A DNA stretch of 5,285 nt from JBEKDJ01 sp050014415 (GCA_050014415.1 JBEKDJ010000477.1:1-5285), one strand, 5' to 3'. Shown: positions 1-5,285, counted from the stretch's first letter. Program-made: numbers and translations. The notes: generated from the letters alone by a model not told the origin.

Positions 1-82
1 GCTGCTTGCGATCCATACCAGGCATATCCTCTGATTTGTCAACCAAGTCAAGTCCTCAGGATCTGTTGAAAAAGCCATGATA

Positions 83-119
83 GAGTCATCCCGAGGAGCC
101 GCAGGCGACGAAGAATCCA
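83..119. repeat. Dispersed-repeat-like segment (possible)
   Basis: The segment begins gagtcatcccgaggagccgc and continues with gcgacgaagaatcc. It resembles, from memory, a family of intergenic repeats of the form 'GTCAT-CCGAGGAGC...GCGACGA-GAATC' seen in many copies in some proteobacterial genomes. Only one copy lies in this window, so repetition cannot be shown from the sequence given. It codes for nothing recognisable. Confidence 0.3.
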
Positions 120-217
120 TAGTGCAATTGAACAAAAGAAGCTCTCAGGGTGAATATTTCCCTGATCCCAAAGCCAGTAGAGAACTTGCTGAGCACTCTA
201 ATAAAATCCCTCTCAAT

Positions 218-238
218 CCCCCCTTTATGGAAGGGGGG
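218..238. repeat. C-run/G-run hairpin (REP-like)
   Basis: Six C followed by TTT are matched by AA and six G after a short loop. The arms are 218-225 and 231-238 with a 5-nt loop, giving a GC-rich 8-bp stem. The form 'ccccccttt...aagggggg' is like short palindromes found in many intergenic copies in deltaproteobacterial and cyanobacterial genomes. There is no T-run right after it and no gene ends nearby, so I prefer a repeat to a terminator. Confidence 0.45.
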
Positions 239-445
239 TAACAACGAGTTCTTCCCTTTAGCCGAGTGGAGGCAGAGGGGATTTGTCAAAAATCTTGGCT
301 CAATGGCTATAGCACTTATCAGAAGCCTTGCCCTGAAAGGATGAGAATCAATTTATTTGGCGGTATCTCCCCTCCAAACAAAAGATCCCTTCTCTACACT
401 TTTTATTTTTTATCTCACGCCCGCTTCGACATGAACCTTGTTAGG

Positions 446-479
446 TTTCATCGAATCGGGAGATGCCGATTCGATGAAA
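446..479. repeat. Perfect 14-bp inverted repeat, 6-nt loop
   Basis: Arms 446-459 (tttcatcgaatcgg) and 466-479 pair perfectly around the loop gagatg. The hairpin starts 25 bases past the stop codon of the minus-strand GxxExxY gene, so it could end that transcript. No U-run follows on either strand, so an intrinsic terminator is not well supported. A mobile or repeated palindrome, or an RNA-stabilising 3' stem, is as likely. A second, imperfect stem (431-438 with 443-451) shares bases with the left arm, so the two cannot form together. Confidence 0.5.
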
Positions 480-504
480 GCTCTCAGCGCCAATTGCGCG
501 CACA

Positions 505-921
505 CTACAATGGCTTGTCGATCGCCTTATCAATTACGCCCTTATCTGAATTAACAACTCTGCAGATGCCATCTCTGATGGAAACCCCATTAAAGTTAAT
601 TAACAAGCCTAATGGTTTGTTTGCCAGGCGCAAGTATGTCAAAAGCTGTTTCTGATGAACCGGCTGAATCTTTTCAACCGACTTTAGCTCCACTATCACT
701 CTATCCTCTACCACCATGTCCAGATGGAAACCTTCTTCTGAAACCTTTTGCCCTTTATAAGTAACTGGCAAGGAAACCTCAGTTTTGACCTCCAGGCCGC
801 AATTCTTCAATTCAATCGACAAGCATGAGTTATAGACGCTTTCAAGTAAATCTGGTCCAAGTTCTTTATGAACGGTTATTGCTGCACCGATGATCTTTGA
901 AGTGAGCTCGTTTGATTCCAT
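505..921 (-). CDS. GxxExxY family protein (PD-(D/E)XK nuclease-like)
   Basis: This is a 138-residue member of the GxxExxY family, small proteins with a PD-(D/E)XK nuclease-like fold whose biological role is not established. Visible features are the N-terminal helix with HKELGPDLLESVY (residues 18-30), Asp68 in FHLDMV, and Glu78-x-Lys80 in VELKSVE. The last two would be the acidic and E-x-K catalytic positions. HQKQLLTYL (89-97) and LGLLINFN (104-111) are typical of the family. The first Gly of the name-giving motif is Asp here (Asp24), while Glu27 and Tyr30 are kept. The frame stays open up to 1011, but that extension reads through a palindrome, and family homology begins at MESNELTSK, so I chose 921. 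The ribosome binding site is weak. The last 15 or so residues look like a non-conserved tail. The gene stands alone, flanked by repeat-like DNA as is common for this family. The family call is firm; nuclease activity is inference. Confidence 0.9.
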   Translation of the reverse strand: MESNELTSKIIGAAITVHKELGPDLLESVYNSCLSIELKNCGLEVKTEVSLPVTYKGQKVSEEGFHLDMVVEDRVIVELKSVEKIQPVHQKQLLTYLRLANKPLGLLINFNGVSIRDGICRVVNSDKGVIDKAIDKPL

Positions 922-971
922 TTTATATTTCACGTTTTTCCAGACGGATAATTTTGCCGAAGGGATGGAGC

Positions 972-1007
972 TTATGGAGAATCCCGCCCGGGCGGGATTC
1001 TCCATAA
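972..1007. repeat. Perfect 36-bp palindrome
   Basis: Positions 972-989 are the exact reverse complement of 990-1007, with no unpaired loop bases and a cccgcccgggcggg core. It lies 51 bases upstream of the GxxExxY start, in the leader of that gene. With zero spacer it would form a cruciform or a very strong RNA stem. No T-run follows. It looks like a short intergenic palindromic repeat; a protein-binding dyad or attenuating stem in the GxxExxY leader is an alternative. Confidence 0.7.
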
Positions 1008-1011
1008 ACAT

Positions 1012-1395
1012 ATATCTTCCTCTATCTTCTCTGTGGCCTCTGCGAACTCTGTGTGAGATATCTTTTAATTTGGTTGCGGCTACGCCGCGCTGTGTCCTCT
1101 GCGACTGCGGTGAATACGTGATCGAATTTATTAAACAATGTACTCAGTGGCAATCAGTTTCTCTACACAGAAACAACAACGGCAAGACAAAGGATACGAA
1201 TTTGCACCGCAACATGATAACCAAAAAAGAGAAATGGGGACCCTGGGGCAACAAAAGAGGCAGTGTCGTTTATTCCACGAACTCGGAAGGAAGAACAACT
1301 TCCCCTTTAATCATAATGCAATAAACAAGTCTGACCCCGATGACCCAGTCTTTCGGGTTTCACCGTACGTTTTTAAGGAACTTTGTTTGATTGAG
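1012..1395. other. Non-coding, repeat-like intergenic region
   Basis: I see no gene here. Positions 1018-1112 contain reiterated ctctgtg/cctctgcga words (ctctgtggcctctgcgaac, then tgtgtcctctgcgactgcgg). From memory these resemble a low-complexity repeat often found beside GxxExxY genes. On the minus strand, about 1329-1341 reads ggggtcagacttg, a word I associate with flanks of REP-associated (Y1) transposases, but no transposase is present. The rest, including a 101-codon plus-strand frame from 1138, has no recognisable protein signature. Confidence 0.5.
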
Positions 1396-1617
1396 CTAAT
1401 CTACTTTAATCCATTCTCCCTTTTCGATGTTAGCCTGCCCTAAGATTCTTTTGAGGAGGTCTATGCTTATCTCTTTTTTGTGAGGATTTGGAATGGTGAG
1501 AACGAGATTACCCTTTACCATGTAAGGATGTTTCCCCCCACGGTAGGGTCCTTCGAATCCAAATCTTCTGAGTTTTCTGACAAGATGGGTCCAAGAGACC
1601 AGGGATAGTTTAGCCAC
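1396..1617 (-). CDS. hicA: HicA family mRNA interferase toxin
   Basis: This is a 73-residue HicA toxin, a small dsRBD-fold ribonuclease that cleaves mRNA and is blocked by its partner HicB. The N-terminal KLSLVSWTHLVRKLRRFGFE (3-22) is the first strand and helix. GGKHPYM (27-33) holds the presumed catalytic His30 in place of the classical G-S-H. TIPNPHKKEIS (41-51) and the helix DLLKRILGQANI (53-64) complete the fold. Length is normal and no residue looks lost. The start is GTG at 1617, inside the end of hicB (8-bp overlap), with an AAGGA about 11 bases upstream within hicB. The overlap implies translational coupling to the antitoxin. Alternative functions are unlikely. Confidence 0.93.
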   Translation of the reverse strand: MAKLSLVSWTHLVRKLRRFGFEGPYRGGKHPYMVKGNLVLTIPNPHKKEISIDLLKRILGQANIEKGEWIKVD

Positions 1618-1864
1618 TGATACTCATTTCCTTAGGTTCCCTAATACGATGTCTTCCTAGAGAAGGGATGGGTAATCCTCTTTTTAATCTCACAATGATC
1701 CACCCTTCGATAACCTCGGATAATCTTTTGCGACACTCTTCAAGTGTCTTTCCAGTTGCCCAGATTCCCTTCAATTCAGGTATCTCGCCATAATAGGGTT
1801 CTTCATCCTCAATAATTTCATATCTGGCTCTGGCCAATCCGGCTTCTATGTACTCTATAAGCAT
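1610..1864 (-). CDS. hicB: HicB family antitoxin (short form)
   Basis: This is an 84-residue HicB antitoxin, the first gene of the pair, which binds and neutralises HicA. The N-terminus (LIEYIEAGLARARYEIIEDEEPYYGEIPELKGIWATGKTLEECRKRL, residues 2-48) is the partly degraded RNase H-like HicB domain, with the family's Y-G-E-I-P-x-L-x-G-x-W and T-L-E-E-C motifs. A helix EVIEGWIIVRLKRGLPIP (51-68) follows. There is no HTH or ribbon-helix-helix domain after it, as in the short HicB subfamily, so autorepression by this protein alone is not obvious. The ATG at 1864 has a strong Shine-Dalgarno (ggagggg, 1873-1879) 8 bases upstream. The gene overlaps hicA by 8 bp and they form one transcript. Antitoxin before toxin is the reverse of the classical hicAB order but normal for this subfamily. 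Confidence 0.93.
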   Translation of the reverse strand: MLIEYIEAGLARARYEIIEDEEPYYGEIPELKGIWATGKTLEECRKRLSEVIEGWIIVRLKRGLPIPSLGRHRIREPKEMSISG

Positions 1865-1872
1865 TGGAAATA

Positions 1873-1879
1873 CCCCTCC
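1873..1879 (-). promoter_or_regulatory. Shine-Dalgarno of hicB
   Basis: On the minus strand this reads ggagggg, 8 bases before the ATG at 1864. It is much stronger than the site in front of hicA, which fits antitoxin being made in excess over toxin. Confidence 0.75.
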
Positions 1880-1899
1880 ACTCTCAAATCTTAATGATA

Positions 1900-1928
1900 A
1901 TATTAAGCTTTCCAGTTCTGTTTGTAAA
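1900..1928 (-). promoter_or_regulatory. Candidate sigma-70 promoter of hicBA
   Basis: On the minus strand TTTACA (1928-1923, five of six matches to the -35 consensus) is followed after 17 bases by TAATAT (1905-1900, four of six). This places the transcript start some 25-30 bases before hicB. An inverted repeat, cttaat-N6-attaag (1890-1895 and 1902-1907), overlaps the -10 box and could be an operator. This is pattern matching only, in an AT-rich patch. Confidence 0.45.
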
Positions 1929-2006
1929 GGTGAATCTTAGTCATCTTATACCGCTTCAATGCTGGAAGTAGCGTTATACACGACGGCTTAAGTCAGAGGT
2001 TTCTGA

Positions 2007-2080
2007 TCAAGGCTAAGGCCTTGAGTTACAGTTCGATATCGGTCTGTAACTCAGCCCTTCAGGGCTGATCGGTCCGGACC
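2007..2080. repeat. Cluster of four adjacent dyads
   Basis: Four inverted repeats lie almost end to end: tcaaggc/gccttga (2007-2013 with 2018-2024), tgagttacag/ctgtaactca (2022-2031 with 2044-2053, 12-nt loop), cagccct/agggctg (2052-2058 with 2061-2067, 2-nt loop), and the perfect palindrome ggtccggacc (2071-2080). The outer halves of 2005-2031 and 2044-2070 also pair partly with each other, so a single long imperfect hairpin is an alternative. It lies between the hicBA promoter and the MFS remnant. A composite palindromic repeat or small non-autonomous element is the likeliest reading. Confidence 0.5.
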
Positions 2081-2100
2081 ATAGAAGATTTATGCAATGA

Positions 2101-2479
2101 TACCTATGTCGCCATTCCTTCTTCGGGAGAATGCCGATCATCGTAGTCACCGGGCTTATAAACGGCGTCCTTGTTTACCTGATGCCATTTGCCGGCTGGG
2201 GGCTTGCCTTCTTTGCCGTACTGTTTTCCATTGGCGAACAACGCGCACCGTTGGCCGGTATCCGAAGTTTTCATCATGGAACAGACCTCGTCACGCTACC
2301 GCTCCACCCTCTTTGGTGTTTACTATTTCACCATGCATTATACCGGCGCTATTTTCGCCCCGGTGATGGGGACAATCATTGACAGATGGGGCTTTAGCGT
2401 TAGCTTCACCGTAGCCAGTTGTACCGTGCTGTTGGTGACTCTAGTTTGTTCCCCGTTCCTGAAGGGCAGCCATGGCTGA
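2101..2479 (+). pseudogene. MFS transporter, C-terminal remnant with frameshift
   Basis: Two frames together spell the last membrane segments of a major facilitator superfamily permease. The first (2101 to about 2250) gives MPIIVVTGLINGVLVYL and GWGLAFFAVLFSIGEQRAP. The second (about 2253-2479) gives SEVFIMEQTSSRYRSTLFG, then VYYFTMHYTGAIFAPVMG, the typical D-R-W-G loop, and SVSFTVASCTVLLVTLV. A single-base shift between about 2243 and 2262 separates them. The frame opens just after a stop at 2098-2100, and the remaining 250 or more residues of a normal ~400-residue permease are absent upstream, where a repeat cluster lies instead. It is therefore both truncated and frameshifted. Substrate cannot be told. 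A sequencing error could explain the shift but not the missing front. Confidence 0.8.
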
Positions 2480-2536
2480 TCATAACTAGCATTTCCACTA
2501 ACTCCCCAAAAGAAACTGGCAATCGACCGCTTCAGG

Positions 2537-3418
2537 TCAGAATTTCAAGGCGGCATCCTTGTCGGCGGGAATGTATTCGTTAATGAAATGTTTGGTGTCG
2601 TAGATCGTGATCATCTTCTCAAGAGACAGAATAAAGACGATGGGGATAACGGCCGCCCAAGTAGCGGCCAGGTGAGGAGAAGCGAAACCACTGACTAAGG
2701 CGCTGATCAATGCTATCAGGAGAATGGTCTCTACAATTCCGTCCGCTACGCCCATCATAGGATGACCTGCAAAAAAATAGCCACCGCCAGGGATCAGGAG
2801 AGATAGCTTGATCCCCTGTTTAAGGTTCTTAAATTCCAGATGACAATTGGGGCAAGAGAAAACACTTTTTTGAAGAGGACCAATGCATTTGGGGCACAGA
2901 TGATGCCTCTCCAGGACTGCCGAAGGATGGATGCCTATTGGCAAGGTCGGCATGAGAGTCTTAAGCTTCTTAAATTCTCTGGATGGAATGTAATAGAACT
3001 TCTCCTTCTTTCCGCTCCTGTATTCCATCTTCAGCATCCGGGTTAGAAAGCCGCTCAGCTTGATATCCTCGATATCGCCGTATGGTACCTGTGCGACGGA
3101 CTGCCTGGGAGAAAAATCTGCTCTGGTTGGAAAATGCAAAATCCTCTTGTTTGTAAGAATGAGCATGCATCTCTTTACATAGACGATGAGCAATCCGATC
3201 GTAAACTGCTCGAGAAAAGTCATTGGAGAAGTGGCCTTTACCGCAATAAGGATTTCCTCACCTGGATCTAAGACCTTTTTGAGAAACGGGGAGAACCTCT
3301 TAAGGATCTCCGTCTGCTCCTTCTTTATCTTCTCGCTAAACTTGTTCTTCTTCGTCGTAAAACATATTCCTTCATTAACGGGTAAATCTACCAGCCCGGG
3401 CTGGGCTCCCATTCTCAT
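2537..3418 (-). CDS. PH-like domain, zinc-ribbon membrane protein
   Basis: This is a 293-residue protein of unknown function. Residues ~48-155 resemble a bacterial PH-like (bPH/GRAM-type) domain: LDPGEEILIAVKA, then a hydrophobic stretch ending MLILTNKRILHF, VPYGDIEDIKLSG, and EKFYYIPSREFKKLKTLM. A zinc ribbon follows, with CPKC (Cys175, Cys178) and CPNC (Cys189, Cys192). Next is LSLLIPGGGYFFAGHPMMG (~205-223), a glycine-rich turn like that of TM2-type domains, then two clear membrane helices (~226-246 and ~251-268) and a polar tail. It probably sits in the inner membrane with the PH and zinc parts cytoplasmic. The frame opens at 3460. I chose 3418 because AAGGAGG (3429-3435) lies 10 bases before it; ATG at 3424 is possible with only 4 bases' spacing. 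It is a single gene, convergent with the MFS remnant. Domain calls are by eye. Confidence 0.8.
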   Translation of the reverse strand: MRMGAQPGLVDLPVNEGICFTTKKNKFSEKIKKEQTEILKRFSPFLKKVLDPGEEILIAVKATSPMTFLEQFTIGLLIVYVKRCMLILTNKRILHFPTRADFSPRQSVAQVPYGDIEDIKLSGFLTRMLKMEYRSGKKEKFYYIPSREFKKLKTLMPTLPIGIHPSAVLERHHLCPKCIGPLQKSVFSCPNCHLEFKNLKQGIKLSLLIPGGGYFFAGHPMMGVADGIVETILLIALISALVSGFASPHLAATWAAVIPIVFILSLEKMITIYDTKHFINEYIPADKDAALKF

Positions 3419-3428
3419 CTCCATCAGG

Positions 3429-3435
3429 CCTCCTT
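3429..3435 (-). promoter_or_regulatory. Shine-Dalgarno of the PH/zinc-ribbon gene
   Basis: AAGGAGG on the minus strand is a full match to the anti-Shine-Dalgarno core. It decides against the upstream ATG at 3460, and favours 3418 (10-base spacing) over 3424 (4 bases). Confidence 0.7.
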
Positions 3436-3542
3436 CCCTTGCTTTTCCGAAGTTAGGCAATAGGAGTCAACAGGGACGTAGGTTCAAATGCAACATAATC
3501 TTTGTCCCATTTATCAGCCACTTCTCCCGACGACGCCGTTAA

Positions 3543-3805
3543 ATCCGGGACCTTCCGCCTCAACCTCTTGGTTATCTTGGCAGCTAGGTGTATCCTACTC
3601 CTCCCATTCGGCAATGTCAATTTCTGTTTGTACCGGTATCTATGTTAGCGAGCAGAGGATAAGATGTTTTCTTTTGCGACACAAAGTTGTATTTGAACCA
3701 ACGTTCCCAAATCACAGGCACGGAGAGACCGAGTTCCAGCCGGAAGACAAGGTGCTTGCGCTCGTGAAGCGAACAAGCGAACAGGCTCTCCGAGAGATGT
3801 TGTAA
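3543..3805 (+). pseudogene. Decayed C-terminus of a TrkA-C domain protein
   Basis: Pieces of a TrkA-C domain, the regulatory ligand-binding domain at the end of many K+ and Cl- transporters and antiporters, appear in three frames. IRDLPP begins at 3543. LNLLVILAARCILLLPFGNVNF follows in the next frame (about 3559-3624). HGETEFQPEDKVLALVKRTSEQALREML is in the third frame (about 3719-3805) with a TAA stop. The last piece is the best match, with the family's H-G-x-T-x-x-x-P-x-D-x-V-L-x-L-V end. The PFGNVNF and HRHGETEF pieces look like the same part of the domain twice, so about 90 bases between them may be an insertion or duplication. No transporter body is visible upstream, where the divergent PH-like gene begins. 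The last piece is fairly secure; the two earlier ones are inference. Confidence 0.5.
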
Positions 3806-3870
3806 TCCGATTGTTGATAATCTATCGCTTCTCCCTTCTGAGGTATCCTAGGGGCCTGGCGTTCCATTAC

Positions 3871-3908
3871 TTCATTTTTTCAAATGAATAGCGTGGCGCT
3901 TGCAAGCG
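3871..3908. promoter_or_regulatory. Two dyads upstream of the response regulator
   Basis: ttcattt/aaatgaa (3871-3877 with 3882-3888) and the perfect 12-bp palindrome cgcttgcaagcg (3897-3908) lie 22-60 bases before the regulator's ATG. Either could be an operator or a leader stem. I find no convincing -24/-12 sigma-54 site (GG and GC ten bases apart in context) or sigma-70 promoter in this gap. Confidence 0.3.
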
Positions 3909-3930
3909 GGTAAAATAGGTTGATTTTCCA

Positions 3931-5274
3931 ATGGTAATTCTTTATCCTTGGAGTAAAAGTGAAAAGGAGATTGGAAAGATCGAGCCAACGATAAGCCAGT
4001 CGTTAAATATCCTGATCGTGGATGACGATGCTGTCAGCAACTTTCAGGATGCCTTAGCGGAGGCGTCACGAAGGTCTTTTGAACTTGCTTTTGTGGATCT
4101 CAGGCTTGGTACAGAAGATGGACTTGATTTGATCCCTTCTTTACTGGCAGCAGCGCCATGGCTTAAGATTATTGTCATTACAGCCTACGCTTCTATCGAT
4201 ACGGCCGTCGAGGCCATGCGACGCGGGGCAACCGACTACATTCCGAAACCATTCACGCCCGCTCAAGTAAAGCTTGCGGTCCATAAAGTTTTCGAAATGC
4301 GCACGCTGGAGCGGAAGATCGCAGCGCTGCAGGAGGATCTGGGTCGGTTAAACCCTGAGGCGGATTTTTCGTCCACAAGCGCTTCCATGCAGCGAGTGAT
4401 CAACCTTTCACGCCAGGTAGCTTCCACTGACGCTACCATTCTTTTGTGTGGGGAAAGTGGAACAGGTAAGACCGTGCTCGCCCGCGCCATCCATTCCTGG
4501 AGCAAACGGGCCGACAAGCCTTTTGCCGTCATTTCCTGTCCCTCTCTTTTGCCAGAACTTCTGGAGAGCGAACTCTTTGGTCATGTTAAAGGGGCTTTTA
4601 CCAGTGCCTTTCGGGATAATCCTGGCCGCATCGCAACATGTGAAGGGGGGACCCTTTTGCTGGATGAGATCGGCGATTTGCCGGCAAACCTGCAGCCAAA
4701 ACTTCTGCGCTTTCTTCAGGACAGAGAGTATGAAAGAGTGGGAGATTATACAACACGAAAAGCGGACGTCCGCATCATCGCCAGCACTAACAGGGATCTC
4801 GATAGAGCAGTCAAAGAAGGCCAGTTTCGTGAAGACCTCTTTTATCGGCTCAATGTAATCCAGATCGAAATTCCTCCTTTGCGTGAACGGCCGGAGGATG
4901 TGACGATCCTTGCTGAGAGGTTATTACCCTTTTTTGGTCGGGCCAGGCATCATCTCTTTCTCGGTTTTACCCCAGAGGCGCTTCAAGCATTCAAACAATA
5001 CCACTGGCCGGGAAACCTCAGAGAGCTGCGAAACGTTGTTGAACGGGCAGCCATTCTCTGTCAAACAGACAAGGTTGGTATTGAATGTCTTCCTGAAAAT
5101 CTGTTGTCAAGTGATTCAGGCGCAAGACCTGGCGATAGGGTCTCTTTGGAGAAAATCGAGGAGGAACATATCCGGCGGGTGTTGGCTACGACAAAATCGC
5201 TTCAAGAGGCCGCAGATATACTCGGCATAGATCAGGCGACCCTATGGCGCCGCAGGAAGAAGTACGGGATTTGA
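3931..5274 (+). CDS. Sigma-54-dependent response regulator, AlgB/NtrC type
   Basis: This 447-residue cytoplasmic activator would use ATP to open sigma-54 RNA polymerase promoters. Domains: receiver (~26-122) with Asp31-Asp32, phospho-acceptor Asp56, Thr84 and Lys106; linker helix (~123-140); AAA+ domain with Walker A GESGTGKT (174-181), contact loop GAFTSA (221-226), Walker B LLLDEIGD (242-249), sensor I STNRDL (285-290), arginine finger region REDLFYRL (300-307) and sensor II WPGNLREL (359-366); and a Fis-type HTH (~424-447). The central domain resembles AlgB (ARAIHSWSKRADKP, QPKLLRFLQDREYERVGD). Two oddities: only 24 residues separate Asp32 from Asp56, against about 43-44 in normal receivers, so helix 1 and strand 2 seem lost; and the usual GAFTGA Gly is Ser225. 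ATG 3931 is the only good start before the receiver, with a weak ribosome site. No partner kinase is seen in this window. Class is certain; target genes are unknown. Confidence 0.95.
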   Translation: MVILYPWSKSEKEIGKIEPTISQSLNILIVDDDAVSNFQDALAEASRRSFELAFVDLRLGTEDGLDLIPSLLAAAPWLKIIVITAYASIDTAVEAMRRGATDYIPKPFTPAQVKLAVHKVFEMRTLERKIAALQEDLGRLNPEADFSSTSASMQRVINLSRQVASTDATILLCGESGTGKTVLARAIHSWSKRADKPFAVISCPSLLPELLESELFGHVKGAFTSAFRDNPGRIATCEGGTLLLDEIGDLPANLQPKLLRFLQDREYERVGDYTTRKADVRIIASTNRDLDRAVKEGQFREDLFYRLNVIQIEIPPLRERPEDVTILAERLLPFFGRARHHLFLGFTPEALQAFKQYHWPGNLRELRNVVERAAILCQTDKVGIECLPENLLSSDSGARPGDRVSLEKIEEEHIRRVLATTKSLQEAADILGIDQATLWRRRKKYGI

Positions 5275-5285
5275 TATTAGTGGAA

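Larger units (their letters stand above)
1..504. other. Gene-free, repeat-bearing stretch
   Basis: I find no credible gene here. The short open frames give proteins of biased composition that resemble no family I know, and they run through small palindromes. A minus-strand frame from position 78 to the window edge (starting MAFSTDPEDL) stays open for 26 codons. It could be the beginning of a gene that leaves the window, but nothing in it is recognisable. The stretch contains a C-run/G-run hairpin (218-238), a repeat-like segment (about 83-119) and a strong hairpin (446-479). Confidence 0.6.

Noticed and set aside
922..1011. N-terminal extension of the GxxExxY frame up to an ATG at 1011
   Set aside because: It translates the palindrome at 972-1007 and has no family similarity; homology starts at 921.
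1303..1345. Transposase-flank motif (ggggtcagacttg on the minus strand)
   Set aside because: No transposase or defined ends are visible, so I do not call a mobile element.
1335..1366. Terminator for hicBA (gaccc...gggtt)
   Set aside because: The stem is only 4-5 bp and no T-run follows on the minus strand.
1138..1443. 101-codon plus-strand open frame
   Set aside because: It has no recognisable domain and a biased composition, and its end overlaps hicA antisense.
3429..3460. Start of the PH/zinc-ribbon gene at 3460
   Set aside because: The strong Shine-Dalgarno at 3429-3435 lies inside this extension and serves a later ATG.
3481..3500. tRNA T-loop-like ggttcaaat
   Set aside because: No matching acceptor, D or anticodon stems are found around it.
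3488..3718. Intact 105-residue plus-strand gene ending at 3805
   Set aside because: Only its last ~29 residues resemble a protein family; the front part is better read as decayed DNA in shifting frames.

Overview
The window reads as a stretch of a moderate-GC Gram-negative chromosome. Two remote cues suggest a Desulfobacterota (deltaproteobacterial)-like host: an AlgB/NtrC-type sigma-54 activator, and short dispersed palindromes around GxxExxY and HicBA genes of a kind common in such genomes. This is inference, since no marker gene is present. No RNA gene, CRISPR array or intact insertion sequence is visible.

Layout. Positions 1-504 hold no credible gene, only small palindromes and repeat-like segments. 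A GxxExxY protein of the PD-(D/E)XK fold lies on the minus strand at 505-921, with a perfect 36-bp palindrome just upstream of its start. Positions 1012-1395 are non-coding and repeat-like. A compact hicB-hicA toxin-antitoxin pair follows on the minus strand (1864 down to 1396), with overlapping genes and a plausible promoter. A cluster of four dyads lies at 2007-2080. Next come the frameshifted C-terminal remnant of an MFS transporter (plus strand, to 2479), an intact minus-strand gene for a membrane protein with a PH-like domain, a zinc ribbon and C-terminal membrane segments (2537-3418), and the decayed end of a TrkA-C-domain protein (plus strand, about 3543-3805). The window ends with an intact sigma-54-dependent response regulator (3931-5274).

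How the parts relate. Apart from hicBA, nothing looks like an operon. Genes point in different directions and are separated by repeats and two transporter remnants, which fits a region that gains and loses genes. The regulator has no sensor kinase beside it in this window. I see no clear new multi-gene system. The most distinctive signal is the regulator itself: its receiver domain lacks about 20 residues between the acidic pocket and the phospho-acceptor Asp, and its sigma-54 contact loop reads GAFTSA instead of GAFTGA.
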